A stretch of DNA of 64,000 bases from contig CAIVDU010000095.1 of assembly GCA_903904815.1 (NCBI GenBank), positions 37,499 to 101,498 on the forward strand, written 5' to 3'. This document shows, in pieces, positions 27,301-36,400 of this stretch (positions within the stretch are counted from its first letter, which is position 1; each line of letters starts with the position of its first letter). Both the position numbers and the translations under genes were made by a program. This DNA comes from an uncultured Armatimonadota bacterium (GTDB taxonomy: Bacteria; Armatimonadota; Fimbriimonadia; Fimbriimonadales; Fimbriimonadaceae). The notes under the pieces are model-generated. The model saw only the letters and a list, made by a program, of their open reading frames with translations. It was not told where the DNA came from and ran no database searches.

Positions 27301-28502
27301 GACGTAATATTGGCCGCCGGATTGTCCATGTTAACTGCTTGGGCTGACTGCTCCAGAGGCGAATAGCGCCACTGATAGATGCCATAGGGTTGCATGACTC
27401 CACTAAAGGTATTGTTGTACTTGTAGTTCAACACGACACCCTTGGTGAAAGCAGTCGAGATTCCATTGATGACCCCAAGAGACTTCTCGTTGGTCGCCAT
27501 GGTCACCCGAATGTCGCCATTAGCGAGTGTCGCCGACGTTGGAGTACCGTAGATCGAACCGAGACTCGGGCCATAACGGACGGCGTCGGCATAAACCAGG
27601 CGTTGCTTGACCAGGTCCTCTTGGCTGGTGCTCAAGGTCTGTCCATTGAACTGCTCTAGAAGCAATCCAGTTGAGGGATCTCGCGGCACCGTGTTATAAA
27701 GTCGGACGGTAACCCCGTTCGTGCTCGTTACTGGGAATATCGCATCTTGGCCGCCAAGACGATACCAACCACCTGCCGCCGAATAAGAGTCCACCGTGTA
27801 CACGGCTCTTTGAGCGACTCCAAATCCATCGGTATAGTCGACCTCATACACGTAATACCGTTGCGAGTAGAGATAAGAGGAGACATTTCGAAGCGTTGGG
27901 CCCACCGGGAGGTTGATTTCAATCTGCACATATGGAGGGACTCCAGCCGTTGGCTTGTATTTCCATTCGAAGTAGCGGAGATCCGAAGGTGTTTTTGCGA
28001 CGGTTGGATCGTTTCCAATAGCGGATGGCGTGCAGTTTGTGTAGAAGTAGGATGGGAAACGAGCTCGGTAGTCGGCAGGTCTGGTTCCAATGGCCAGCGC
28101 ACGTCGGACGGGCACCCAGGACCCAGCGGCCTCTTCCGCCTGGGCCGGGTAGGCCCAGCCGACGGCAGGATCATTCGTCGCCGACACGGTTGGCGAAGAA
28201 TTCGCGCTTCCCCGGAAGTTCGTATCGTAGGGGCCTCCGACAAAAGGCGCGACCAACGTATTCGGGAAGTCGGTGTTATCGACTACGAAGACGGAGGACT
28301 TCGAGGTAAGCCCGTCTGCGGCGTACCAGCCCAAGTGGGCATAGCTTGGGCCGGATGTATTGGGGGTCCCGTTGTGATTGACGCGACCGTTTGAGCCGCC
28401 CATCACTGGATAATCGGGAGATTGAGCGCCTGCAAGGCTACTCGCGAATGCGAGTGCCGTTGTAATCAGGGCCGAGAGCCACGCGCCTTGCTTCCGTAAC
28501 AT
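21360..28502 (-). CDS. Giant exported protein (2380 aa): two golvesin-like modules plus PQQ-type beta-propeller, PilY1 position
   Basis: Signal peptide at about 1-28 (cleavage near LAGAQ). Residues about 70-310 and 400-532 each carry the xanthan-lyase-C/golvesin pattern (VDSYSAAGGWYRLG...VYADAVRYG; VDQSKASGWLQLG...VYTDTIRFVG), often carbohydrate-binding. About 540-1010 is a PQQ/BamB-like propeller (VYCIAMAGRG, ALNANNGNVLW, MYAFDANTGAVQW). About 1100-1700 is beta-rich and repetitive; the last 600 residues look like another beta-rich surface region with a propeller-like part. The ATG at 28502 has AGAG upstream; a TTG 12 nt earlier is the alternative. It is last in the pilin operon, where PilY1-like tip proteins sit in other bacteria. 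There is no catalytic motif; function as a surface or tip adhesin is inferred. Confidence 0.75.
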   Translation of the reverse strand: MLRKQGAWLSALITTALAFASSLAGAQSPDYPVMGGSNGRVNHNGTPNTSGPSYAHLGWYAADGLTSKSSVFVVDNTDFPNTLVAPFVGGPYDTNFRGSANSSPTVSATNDPAVGWAYPAQAEEAAGSWVPVRRALAIGTRPADYRARFPSYFYTNCTPSAIGNDPTVAKTPSDLRYFEWKYKPTAGVPPYVQIEINLPVGPTLRNVSSYLYSQRYYVYEVDYTDGFGVAQRAVYTVDSYSAAGGWYRLGGQDAIFPVTSTNGVTVRLYNTVPRDPSTGLLLEQFNGQTLSTSQEDLVKQRLVYADAVRYGPSLGSIYGTPTSATLANGDIRVTMATNEKSLGVINGISTAFTKGVVLNYKYNNTFSGVMQPYGIYQWRYSPLEQSAQAVNMDNPAANITSGFVTETGPASFQGADYAAAPVKLTLPYDQTATYAPNLVNGTYQIYAFIPGNVTGQSFATSVRYDIYEGNTVSTVFVDQSKASGWLQLGSRRFTNLPTGSGPLKVVVTNYSSNGADTGKFVYTDTIRFVGASDLSVVASPIHAKALIALTPGGTPTATDVVVVADENGVIHCLDATGNANGTTTEYWSYPSTPDTTNANWTDPNLDQTSDAYPISGGVYDGAHHVLLAEMPTAFGMSSGIVQRINGADYLYVTTQNGRVYCIAMAGRGDFNATLQHAGTTQRVWTYPATYPSPITVSTSSLGAFVGSPAFAQLSSGQNALFVPTMQGRMYALNALPTNSGATFATTTPIWTYPTLSSPALGPIATTPAVDKFSGGNDNLHLFFGTEIVNDNPGAFFALNANNGNVLWSLIGVTDPSIGANVPFDSFDSSPVSVSKAILDASPTEVASPIANTDTVYALNQDRYMYAFDANTGAVQWQSNELEVGATGALSYVVLTTYDLNGVPFPFPAITVPAGSTQNFYAMFARTEETNVVGGRLAWEFGYAGSTTTSSLSNSNNWMYGADNAGYLYAFDQIQGSGGQGPGGGEGITPNNPLYQQWLTAKVRFISETEFKALADANATPSYAAGTPPSGADTRPSPTRFDYGETAYLEVYDFPYATTNTKGNAVVPPQVNFTVSSEGQGSQLKVKTSQQFASGAPTTPKGVLLDGYAVYAIPFSIGINSVPPGGGVITVSITSSAMNGVGAMNQIALNPAFAPSPITTSLTTGWSRLAFTMANPLGIAIPDPVTGIVGQSLGATWDPANPQNGFNGSKNASGGVIPRWDLLQATPAGPVAHGQSGTSRVYVYDRSLLTMLLGEGLPGVFVNRNDFAWQGDEQNVYSRLDSTLYPKFEDLPGQSPNLSLDYPNLTRDRLSVVANPTTNAQNPLTFAAKLNPPMYTDNSGNLVPITFGSNIDLSYRAAHERLIPTIFDFKVAVPKYQPANLASVDGLISDENGLTTRPQGYTGRVNVFANISGNGNTNQFVLNGNARSTYRGFNLSIGVNPDWKVAVTTPNVDLGSLSAGTALVPGTVSSQGNVGPANPWAPNTYFQPFTVTNEGNVNLLDLRIAKSSSIAGTIAPWAIFSSNNDAQGFLDGSLDVWSNMDADHAPVLPTSTNFNRVMLQKARVTDLVPTELSVNPIARANPNTGLAADTPLIPGTVTVNPNIGVTVPIGLPTGTYSQIMRVIDNDPSQPNNPSFANERLDQIGTNTLEAYSDPSFTLSFNVRETRLTSSSDNANTYPMVESLGLNGALGYSSVQPSAMRDPNGGLITAWVSDRSSQTPGAVRNPSWRIFLAGLGNQTNFANSSFTTPAVPQGFTQGNPLQDLDFFHPDSAGRWFTPSNSSSQGYPNLSTAATTSLFGVEATNQSIFNVSFGAPSFPADGEVDRLNNNALFTNALMAFVGEAQVNNGSSQSQVAVDSTTRTRSRVFIAQVGTSAHSGVVTASDPILVATDDTVRKGKPAIIQRGASNALVFFPGVSGNTSKIYYSLVAPGVNPNSYALDFGTGFTSLDSVSALERLYTATSPPIPMVELTFTGKLRGEPNDEVFFGRLHLSNNGTHLDSDATTGLPIGFVSLPAQTFETISASGATGTYRARGVDWDPSTTIHLVQVTNSGAVVNLLLDGYGDPNFASPTGPWPAVKDPTTDSRVVDRESGIISYNTRLGGKVYIDPALGTVKFVGGIPSNAVTLRLSYQPRFLRISNSGVGGYSSPSGLFDSRVTSDPMELNNGTNAASFSWRKADNANGSLGDTWSTNPGTITNDRYVFTYNQAAPGGKQAARPFMSTQRIGLQLLYPIYVDQNGVPGYVFVQWFIPGTGWTSTSDPYEIDPANGRIYVEKYREDWQMKVVYQAADPKGNALTNGTTIVPPLTQIGSSSFIAETDESPIPIENAINETGLNTFLDPFSYSNQRRPPLMWLFWTSTRNGIPDVYFQTLAPNLLPHPKGSN

Positions 28503-28526
28503 AAAACTCTTCAAAAGATCCTTCCA

Positions 28527-31500
28527 CTACCGCCGATCGGCGAACGTTGGGAGCACAAGCCCCCGAACCCCCTGTACCGGAGGGAGAACAAATCGAATAC
28601 TTAGGGTTCCGAATCCCAAGTTGGTATAGCCCGAGTTGAAACCGTAACCGTAGTCGCTTGCGGTGCCGCCTGCGATCTCCGCGACTTCGCCACTAAACAT
28701 CTTGCCGTTTAGGTAAGAGCCTTGATATCCGTTGACCACCAGCACATCCCCGTTGTCCAGCCGCTTGGCATAGGTGGGCCGGAAGTCAAGCGGGTTCGCG
28801 GCTGGATCAGGCACTCCCAGTTCGCCGGAGTGCCTTAGCGCCTTATAGACAAGGCTCGGTAGATACCAGCGAAATGGTAGCGTCCCATTTGCGCTGGACA
28901 CCTTCGCCGGATCATAGGTCACTTCGACAAGTCCCTCCGATCCGGCGACCATAATGGCAATCGTTCCGTCGCTCATGAGACGGCTGGTTACTGACGAGAC
29001 GTTCGAGAACGGCACCTTTACCGAACCACTGGCACCGTATGTGTTCGTTCGGTTTAGCATCGTGGCAGTGTCCCACGTGCCGTTGGTGAAATCGAAGAAC
29101 TTGACGCTCGCCAGGTTTGGTAGCGAGTCGTACTGATTGAAAACTTGGGCGAATTCCGGAGAGAACGGATCGTAGACGACTATTCCTCCGAGACCATTGC
29201 TTGCAGCGGCCACACTTGTATTTGTCGTCCCCGCGTTGCCAATCCCGGCCACGTAAACGAACCTACCTGCTGTCGACCCAGACGGCGGAACGTAGATGCG
29301 ATTCACGCTGTTGTAGGTAAAGCCTCGACCCGATTGGGCGGCTGGACTGTGCCACAAGAGCACTCCAACCTGGGCAACCTTCTTCTGAATCGGAGTACCG
29401 TCAGGACCAAGCACCGTCTGATTCAGCGTTACCGGTGGACCAATCTCCCGGGTGTTTACGTCGGCCTGGAATCGATCGACGAGTTCGACCAGTCGATTGT
29501 TCCCGGTGTCAGCGATGATGTAGTGAGTCCAATATTCGAGGGGCAGCTGGCCGGTCACCATCTGGTCGGCTGCGTTCGCTGGGCCGGTGACGTACTCGCT
29601 GTAAGAATAGACATCTTGCGGCGCCTTCAAGTGCGTCGATTCAGACTTGAATCCACCCTCAACTGGCCAGATCTTGGTGTAGTTGGGGTCGTTGGTCGGG
29701 TTGCCGTAGTTGGGATCAAACTGGAAACTGTCGATGGATCGAAGTTCCTTGCCCGATCGATCAACCTTGAGGATCCGACTGGAGCCTGAGTCCACGATCA
29801 AGGATGACTGCCCATCAATGTCGTAAGCCTTCAATCCACGCAGAGCCTTCTTGGTGACAGCATTGCTAACCGCTCCTGGCCCAGAGCTTGCCGACACCTG
29901 GAACAGTTGAAGCGGGTTACCCGAAGGGTCGAACCGAGCAATCCGGCCCTCGTCGCACACGAGGAAGTCGGCTCGGTCGAAGGCATAGACGCCGTTATCC
30001 CCCACGACTGCCAGCGTGCCGTTGCCAGCGGAGAGACCGTAAACCTTTTTCGATCCGCCAATCACGGTTTGGTTCAGTCGATTAAGGTAGTCCGTGAAAT
30101 TAGTGACCCCTTGTGATTGAGGCCAAAGAACGTATGGATTCCCAGTCGTTTGAAGACTCCCGTAGGGGAGAGTCCACAACTGCTTTTGCCATGCGCGGTA
30201 AGAGCCGTTAGAACCGTCCTGGTAATCGAGAGCTTGCAGCCAAGGATCGTTGGCCGGAATTTTCACCGTGGTAGCGGCGACGACACCTTGGGGAGAAAAA
30301 GTTCCGTTGTTTAGGATGCTCGGAACCGAGCTTCCCATCCCCAAGAAAACGGTATCTCCGGTTACTATCGGACTCGATCCAGCAACGGTCGTGGCACCCT
30401 GGAACACCTGATACCAAAGAAGAGGAGACCAGCGCCCGGTCGTCGCGCTTGGATCAAGTAACGCATCTGGGGAACCAGGTCGGTGAACGATGACCGGTTG
30501 GCTGAGGCTCAAACACTGCTGAATAGTGCCTTGATCCGAGCTCGCCAAGCTATGGAGAATTAGGTAACCACTATTCTCATCGTAAGTGATATTTTGATCT
30601 GTATCATTTATTCTTGAAGTCGCAGTGGGGCTGCTTAGACTCGAAGGATCGCTCTGTCCAAAGTCTGGCTGTTCCAGGAATGACCCACTTGGGAACGAAC
30701 CAACCGGGATTTCTGCGGCCAGTGGGTTGGCATTGAACGCCATCAGTATGGTCACGGGCACCGAAGGAATGGCCAGACCACCGATGTGGATCGTCTTCTG
30801 AGCGGCCGCGGTGACAAAAACCTGACCGTTTCGAACAGTGGGCCCACTTGAGAAGATAAATCTCTTCAGTCGACGATCGGCACTTGTGACCCAATCTTGG
30901 CCCTGTTCGACAATGGCATTGACGGGATCCTTGTCAAAAAGCAGCTCATCATAATTTGTGGGGAGCGCTTGGTTTAGGGTAACCGAATGTTTCGGATACA
31001 GGTCGTATCGAGTCAGGATGCTCCACCGGCCGAATGCAGTTTCCTGGACCGCATAGTACGATCCTCCGGCAACGGCTGCAGTCGAATCGGACACGACAGC
31101 ATAAGCAACGCCATTCGGGGCCATGGCTACATTGCCGATGACCTGACGAACCTGCGAGTTCGCCACATCAGGGAAGTTAAGCTGGCCACGTATTACGTTC
31201 GGGACCATGTCCTTCGTGAGGACATTGTTCTGTCCCCAGTCAATCGAATAATCCAACTTGACGGACACACCCGAAGTGGGATCACTAAGAAGGTTGCTGA
31301 ACGCTGTAGCTCGACCTTGGTCGATAAACGAGAAGCTCAGGACGCCTTGTCCGTTATCGGATGGAGACCCGATGAAGTATTGTCCCATCTTTGAGGCAGG
31401 CCAAGGGTTCCCGCCTACATCCTGCACCGTAAGTTTTACCGATCGTGGATCTGGCACACCCGCGTAATCAGTGAAGATCGGTGTGCCATTGTTCGCACCG

Positions 31501-33446
31501 TGGACCGATACACGAGTGGACACCTGCAGCGCAGTTCCATTTACGATGATGCCCGTTGGGCTCTCGCCGCGCGCGCCTAACCATAAGCTCACGAATCCAC
31601 ATGGGGCATTGGCGGCAGCATTGGGATAATTCGGGATGTAAAGGACCTTATCGACCCCTCCAGAATTATCGTTTATCGGAATATAGCCCACGATTGGGCT
31701 TGCGGAAAAGTTTGCAAGGCCGGTTCCCGCCTGCGAGTTGGAGGGCGAACTTGCGCCTCCTACTTCCCACTTTCCGTTGATCACACCGTTGCCCGAGTTA
31801 GCGGTGACGAGCAACTGCCCCGTCCTTGCATCGGCCATCCAGACGCGGCCAACAAACTGAGAACCGGTCTTTTGGGTGTCGGCGACATAGACCACGTTTT
31901 CGTCAATCGTTGGAGCCAAGGGGAAACCCGTGGAGTAGATAGCCTGACCTGTGGATGACTGCAATGAGGTAAATGGCACCGCGCTCGTCAACCCCAGGAG
32001 CTTTCCTGTGGCGGGATCCTTAGGAAGGGCGTTGAACCCATATAGTGTTCCGTTTGAGTCGATGACCCAAACCTGGTCCGCGGTTACATGGTTGCCGGTC
32101 GGATTCGGAATCTCAGCGCACACCGGCGAAGAAAGATTCCCGGAACCGATAGTGGTCTTCCAGACTAGATCGTACGGCGAACCCAACGAATAATCTTGGA
32201 TACCGTCGTCCGGATTTCCGTCACCATCAAGGTCGGTCGATGGGTGCGCATCGAAGGCGTATAGCGTATTGCCTGAAGTGATAAACATCAGGCCCTTGTA
32301 GAACGCAGGCTGATTGTGAGTGGAGGTCCCGCCGGCCAGAGTGGTCGTGTCCAAACTGAATCGACTCAGAAGTGGCGCATAAAGATCGGCGGCGATGCTG
32401 TTGGACTTGCGGGTTCCGGCTTGACTCTGTCTAGACTCGGAAGTCAGGCTCACCATATTGATGGCAAGCTTTGCGGCAGCGATACCGTCAGGACCGAGAA
32501 CGGGAGAACCACCGTTGTCCAGGGCATAAAACCCAGTGTTTGCGGTGTAGCTAGAAACGCTTCGCGGGCGGTTCAGCTTAATTGAGGCACCTCGGGCGGT
32601 GATGACAACGAAGCCGTCGCCGATTCGAGTCAACGAGCCGGTCGTGTTTCCACCTGCAGCTGAGAAAGGGATCGAAGAGTTAAAGTCCGCAAATACGCTT
32701 CCGAAGTAGGTACCGAGATTACTAGCAAGCGTTCCATCAAGAGCTAAATTCGGCGGGAATAATGCGGACGTATAGGTTTGCCCAGCGTCGTTATCGAGCA
32801 GATTGATGTCGTTGGAAGTGAGCGGATACGGCGTTTGGAGAAGCGGCTGATTAAAGTCGGCCAGCACCGCCCCCGTCAAATTATTGTTCAAAATGAACGG
32901 GGAGGGAAAGTTGTTGGTCTGGTCGATACCGTTAATTCCGCTGGGTAGGGCGGCCGGGTCGATCCAGAGCACTCCGCCGCCGTCGACAAACCGTCTCAGT
33001 CGTTCACGCTCAGTAGGGTTCAGTGAAGCGTAAGCATGAGGGTTGACGAGCAACAGGTTATAGTCGGACAGGTCTGAGTCGGCGGTTTGGTCGAGGAAGA
33101 CTTCCCAGTAGGCAGCGCTTCTCTTGGTAACCGCTTCCCCAAGCGCGGGTAAGTGACCAACTGCTTGAGGGAACGTTGACCATCGGGCCAGTTCAAGGCT
33201 GGTTACAGCCGACGGGGCGTGCGGGTTCGAAAAGGACCAACCAGCCGGCTTGATCGAAAAAGCGCAGTCGAGATTGTAGAGCGCAAAGGGCCCCGCGCTC
33301 TGCGAATAGGTTTCCGTCGAAGTCTTCGCACTATCGAGGATCACGATTCCAGCGTTGATGGTGGTCGTGTGACGGGAGTAGGATTGCGCTCCTATCCCAG
33401 CGAGAAGCGCAAACGATCCAAGAAAAGCGAGAACGGGACGTAGCAT
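28527..33446 (-). CDS. Giant exported propeller protein (1639 aa) with calcium-loop motif, PilY1 position
   Basis: Signal peptide MLRPVLAFLGSFALLAGIGA. About 90-170 resembles a glutamine-amidotransferase-like fold without catalytic residues (LLLVNPHAYASLNPTERERL, GGGVLWIDP). About 370-900 is a PQQ-type propeller (LYAFDAHPST, LYGFNALP). Inside one blade is DLDGDGNPD (405-413), a perfect DxDxDGxxD calcium loop, at the kind of place where PilY1 carries its calcium site. About 1180-1400 has NHL-type repeats (APQDVYSYSEY, YIIADTGNNRLVELVD), a probable second propeller. The ATG at 33446 has GGAGG nine nt upstream. It starts 1 nt after the PilX-like stop, so it is coupled to the pseudopilins. Confidence 0.78.
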   Translation of the reverse strand: MLRPVLAFLGSFALLAGIGAQSYSRHTTTINAGIVILDSAKTSTETYSQSAGPFALYNLDCAFSIKPAGWSFSNPHAPSAVTSLELARWSTFPQAVGHLPALGEAVTKRSAAYWEVFLDQTADSDLSDYNLLLVNPHAYASLNPTERERLRRFVDGGGVLWIDPAALPSGINGIDQTNNFPSPFILNNNLTGAVLADFNQPLLQTPYPLTSNDINLLDNDAGQTYTSALFPPNLALDGTLASNLGTYFGSVFADFNSSIPFSAAGGNTTGSLTRIGDGFVVITARGASIKLNRPRSVSSYTANTGFYALDNGGSPVLGPDGIAAAKLAINMVSLTSESRQSQAGTRKSNSIAADLYAPLLSRFSLDTTTLAGGTSTHNQPAFYKGLMFITSGNTLYAFDAHPSTDLDGDGNPDDGIQDYSLGSPYDLVWKTTIGSGNLSSPVCAEIPNPTGNHVTADQVWVIDSNGTLYGFNALPKDPATGKLLGLTSAVPFTSLQSSTGQAIYSTGFPLAPTIDENVVYVADTQKTGSQFVGRVWMADARTGQLLVTANSGNGVINGKWEVGGASSPSNSQAGTGLANFSASPIVGYIPINDNSGGVDKVLYIPNYPNAAANAPCGFVSLWLGARGESPTGIIVNGTALQVSTRVSVHGANNGTPIFTDYAGVPDPRSVKLTVQDVGGNPWPASKMGQYFIGSPSDNGQGVLSFSFIDQGRATAFSNLLSDPTSGVSVKLDYSIDWGQNNVLTKDMVPNVIRGQLNFPDVANSQVRQVIGNVAMAPNGVAYAVVSDSTAAVAGGSYYAVQETAFGRWSILTRYDLYPKHSVTLNQALPTNYDELLFDKDPVNAIVEQGQDWVTSADRRLKRFIFSSGPTVRNGQVFVTAAAQKTIHIGGLAIPSVPVTILMAFNANPLAAEIPVGSFPSGSFLEQPDFGQSDPSSLSSPTATSRINDTDQNITYDENSGYLILHSLASSDQGTIQQCLSLSQPVIVHRPGSPDALLDPSATTGRWSPLLWYQVFQGATTVAGSSPIVTGDTVFLGMGSSVPSILNNGTFSPQGVVAATTVKIPANDPWLQALDYQDGSNGSYRAWQKQLWTLPYGSLQTTGNPYVLWPQSQGVTNFTDYLNRLNQTVIGGSKKVYGLSAGNGTLAVVGDNGVYAFDRADFLVCDEGRIARFDPSGNPLQLFQVSASSGPGAVSNAVTKKALRGLKAYDIDGQSSLIVDSGSSRILKVDRSGKELRSIDSFQFDPNYGNPTNDPNYTKIWPVEGGFKSESTHLKAPQDVYSYSEYVTGPANAADQMVTGQLPLEYWTHYIIADTGNNRLVELVDRFQADVNTREIGPPVTLNQTVLGPDGTPIQKKVAQVGVLLWHSPAAQSGRGFTYNSVNRIYVPPSGSTAGRFVYVAGIGNAGTTNTSVAAASNGLGGIVVYDPFSPEFAQVFNQYDSLPNLASVKFFDFTNGTWDTATMLNRTNTYGASGSVKVPFSNVSSVTSRLMSDGTIAIMVAGSEGLVEVTYDPAKVSSANGTLPFRWYLPSLVYKALRHSGELGVPDPAANPLDFRPTYAKRLDNGDVLVVNGYQGSYLNGKMFSGEVAEIAGGTASDYGYGFNSGYTNLGFGTLSIRFVLPPVQGVRGLVLPTFADRR

Positions 33447-33447
33447 G

Positions 33448-36400
33448 TTAGTTGACCTCCCCAAAGTAGGCAAGCGCGGGGCTCACTGGCAGTCGGGGGA
33501 TGGGAGGAAGGACGCGATTGTAATCATCTACGCGGATCGCGTTGGTGAGGCTTCCGGCGTAACCGTTGTTGCTGGCGGTCGCCAATACAGGATCGTAGTT
33601 GATGATCAAGTTGGGTACGTAGGCGTCTCTGGTTGCGTCGTAGAGAGCCGGGACATGCTGAGCAGGCAGATAGTCGGTCGTGTTAGAGCCGCGATGATTT
33701 GGTATCCAACCCCATTTTCGGAGCCACTCGGCCTGCTCGGCAATGGGAACGGGCATGTTCTGGGTAATGGCACCACTAATCGTAATGCGCACGTCACACG
33801 GTTCCCCGTAGAACGGGAACTCAGGATTGGATCCATAGAATTCGAGTCGGGCCCTCGCCTGCTCGTCACCGTTACTGCCAAGCGTCGGATACTTATCGTG
33901 GCGATCGTTAGGATTGGAATTGACCCAATCGCCGGGTAGAACGAAGAAAGACCCCTGTTCGGCGAACATCGATGCTTCAATCTTCACGTCATCAGGAGCC
34001 ATAAAGACTCGACCCAGAAGATAGTCGTTAGTCGGGGTACCCGCGAAGAACTTGGGTTGGATTAGGAAATCGTTGGTTTCTCTGGAATGCAGCTGGAACG
34101 TTCCGGCGCCTGACGCGGCGGCAATCGACAGGCCGTCCGAGCTGAACGCGGTTGTGCCAGTGCCGATCAGGTTGAAGCTATCGGCTTCGAACTTCGGATA
34201 GCGCTGCCAACTCTCGCTGCCAAGACCCCACATCGCGAAGGGACCGGTGGTATTGCCATTGAGCCCATAAGCGGAGTTGAAGATTCCGCTGTAGTCAGAA
34301 GACGACGTTCCAAACGCATAGGTAGCCTGATTCGCATCGCCGGTGTAGTTCACCAAGAGCGAGACGAAGGTCGTCGCCGCTGGCCCGTCGTCCATGGTGT
34401 GCAAGACGGTGAGTTTTGGCGTGATGGCTTTTGACGGGGTGACCGCATCGACGTACTGAGTCGCATATGGCACCCAGGTGCTCGGATTCGATGGATTGAT
34501 CTCCGGATGCTGGGCCGTCGGCTCACTGCTCATAGCCAACTCGTGGATGAATTCAAGAGAGCCATCCGCTTTCAGATCGATCGGTTTGACTGCTTGATCG
34601 TTCGGGACGTCGTTTACGGCCTGGAGGACCTGGCTCGGGGACGGTCCGAAGAACATGGAAGTGTTGACCACTACATAGTCTTTAGCGGCAAGCATCAAGG
34701 TCGCTTTCGGAGCATGTTTGAGGATGTCCCCAATCTGAGCGTTGTCGGGCTCTTTCGTCCATTGGGTCTCCACGTCGCTCTTCTGAAGACTTCCTTCGAT
34801 GAAGATGGAGGCGTTTGAAACGAGCATCAACTGCACATCGGTAGGGATATATCCGCGAATCCGCACATTGCCATCGAAGTAGAGCACTCCGTTAAACACG
34901 AAGCCCTTGTCGAAGGCGGTTTCGTCCAGGTTTGGATCGGCGATGTTGACGCCGCTCGTAAACGTGTTGATGATGTGAAGCTTTTCGTCGGACCCACGAC
35001 CAAGTCGGTACCGAATAACCGATTGCCCCGAGTCCGTTCCGTCGGGATTCTGCCATCGTTGATCTCGGCGCTGGATGATGAAGCCATCGCGAACGAGCTG
35101 CACGTAAGCTCCCACGGGAACATAGAACGGTCCCTGCCATGCGGAACCCGCCATCCCGTTGTTCGGATTCAACATGTCGTGGACCAAAGACTGTTGGCCG
35201 CCGACAACTTCGCGGCCTGTCTCGTCGGAAGGGTTCTGACGATCGGTTGTGTTGTTGACGTAGACACCTCGTCCGTACCCGTAGTTGCCAGTGTTGACGC
35301 CGTTGAAGAGCACGCCGCTATCCTTAGTCGCCTCGACGTATCGATTCTGACCGGTGGCCTCATCGACAACGGCAAGGGACGGAGGCTGTTCGTAGCCGAC
35401 ACTTCGGGGGAATCCGTTGGCATCGGCCTGGGCAACTCCATCCCGGATCGCGCCGCCTTGGGTGTCAAATGTGCCTTTTCTGGAATCGAAGCTGGGGCCC
35501 GCAACCACGGTCTGTCCGGTGGACTGCCAGTTACCGTTCGCATCTCGGAAGCTTCGATTGACGATCAACTGAGAGTTATCAATCGGGATAATCGTTCCGT
35601 TTACACTCACGCCCTCACCCAAAGACTGGTTGAGATTCAGAATCACATTGCCGTAGACGGCTAAATCTGCATTGGACCTAAGCCCTCCAGATCCGGGGAT
35701 GCCGGTCACAGGAACGCCCGATGTATTCGGAAGAGTCGTCGACCCGCCGAATTGTTGAGCTAGCCCGCGTCCACCGAACGTGGCACTTTGCGAACTCGTC
35801 GGATTGGCGAAATCTTGGTTCGGGCCAACGGCAATTGGAGTCACCACATTGGTAATCGGATCTATTTTCGTGTACGTAGCGCCCAAATTGGATGGAATAC
35901 CGATTTCCGCCGGTCGGTTCACGTGGTTGATGTTCGTGATGAACATCGCTTGCTCGGTGATTCCGATTGCCTGCATCGCTATCAGGCGTCGGCTCGTTGG
36001 TAACTGGCCATCGCTCTGCTGCATGAGTTGGAAAGCAGTGTGATAGGCGTTCCAGTTGTTAAAGCCCGTGTACTGGATCGCCCCGCGGGAGCTCAGCGTC
36101 GTAGGATCGTTCGCGATTACGACACCGGTTCGACCCACTGATTCAATGATTAGGTAGTCGCGGGCCGCTCCAGGATTTCGAAGGGCACCCATGGGCGAAC
36201 TCACGAACAAGTTCGCATCGCTCGGAGCGTATCGAATGCGAACGAGCGCACGGCCCTGGGCGAAATTGATCCGAACGAAGGGGCCTAGGCCGTCTGGTCC
36301 GCCCATATCCGCCAGCGTCGTGTCGGTTGCCGAGCGAAGACTGAGCGTCGTGCTCGCCGATGGGGCTGGTCGCAGATAGAGCAGATCTGGATCGGCGGAA

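Noticed and set aside
21360..33446. PQQ-dependent alcohol dehydrogenases
   Set aside because: Only propeller-type repeats are present; the enzyme's PQQ-binding Cys pair and catalytic residues were not found, and the size and operon context fit surface or tip proteins.
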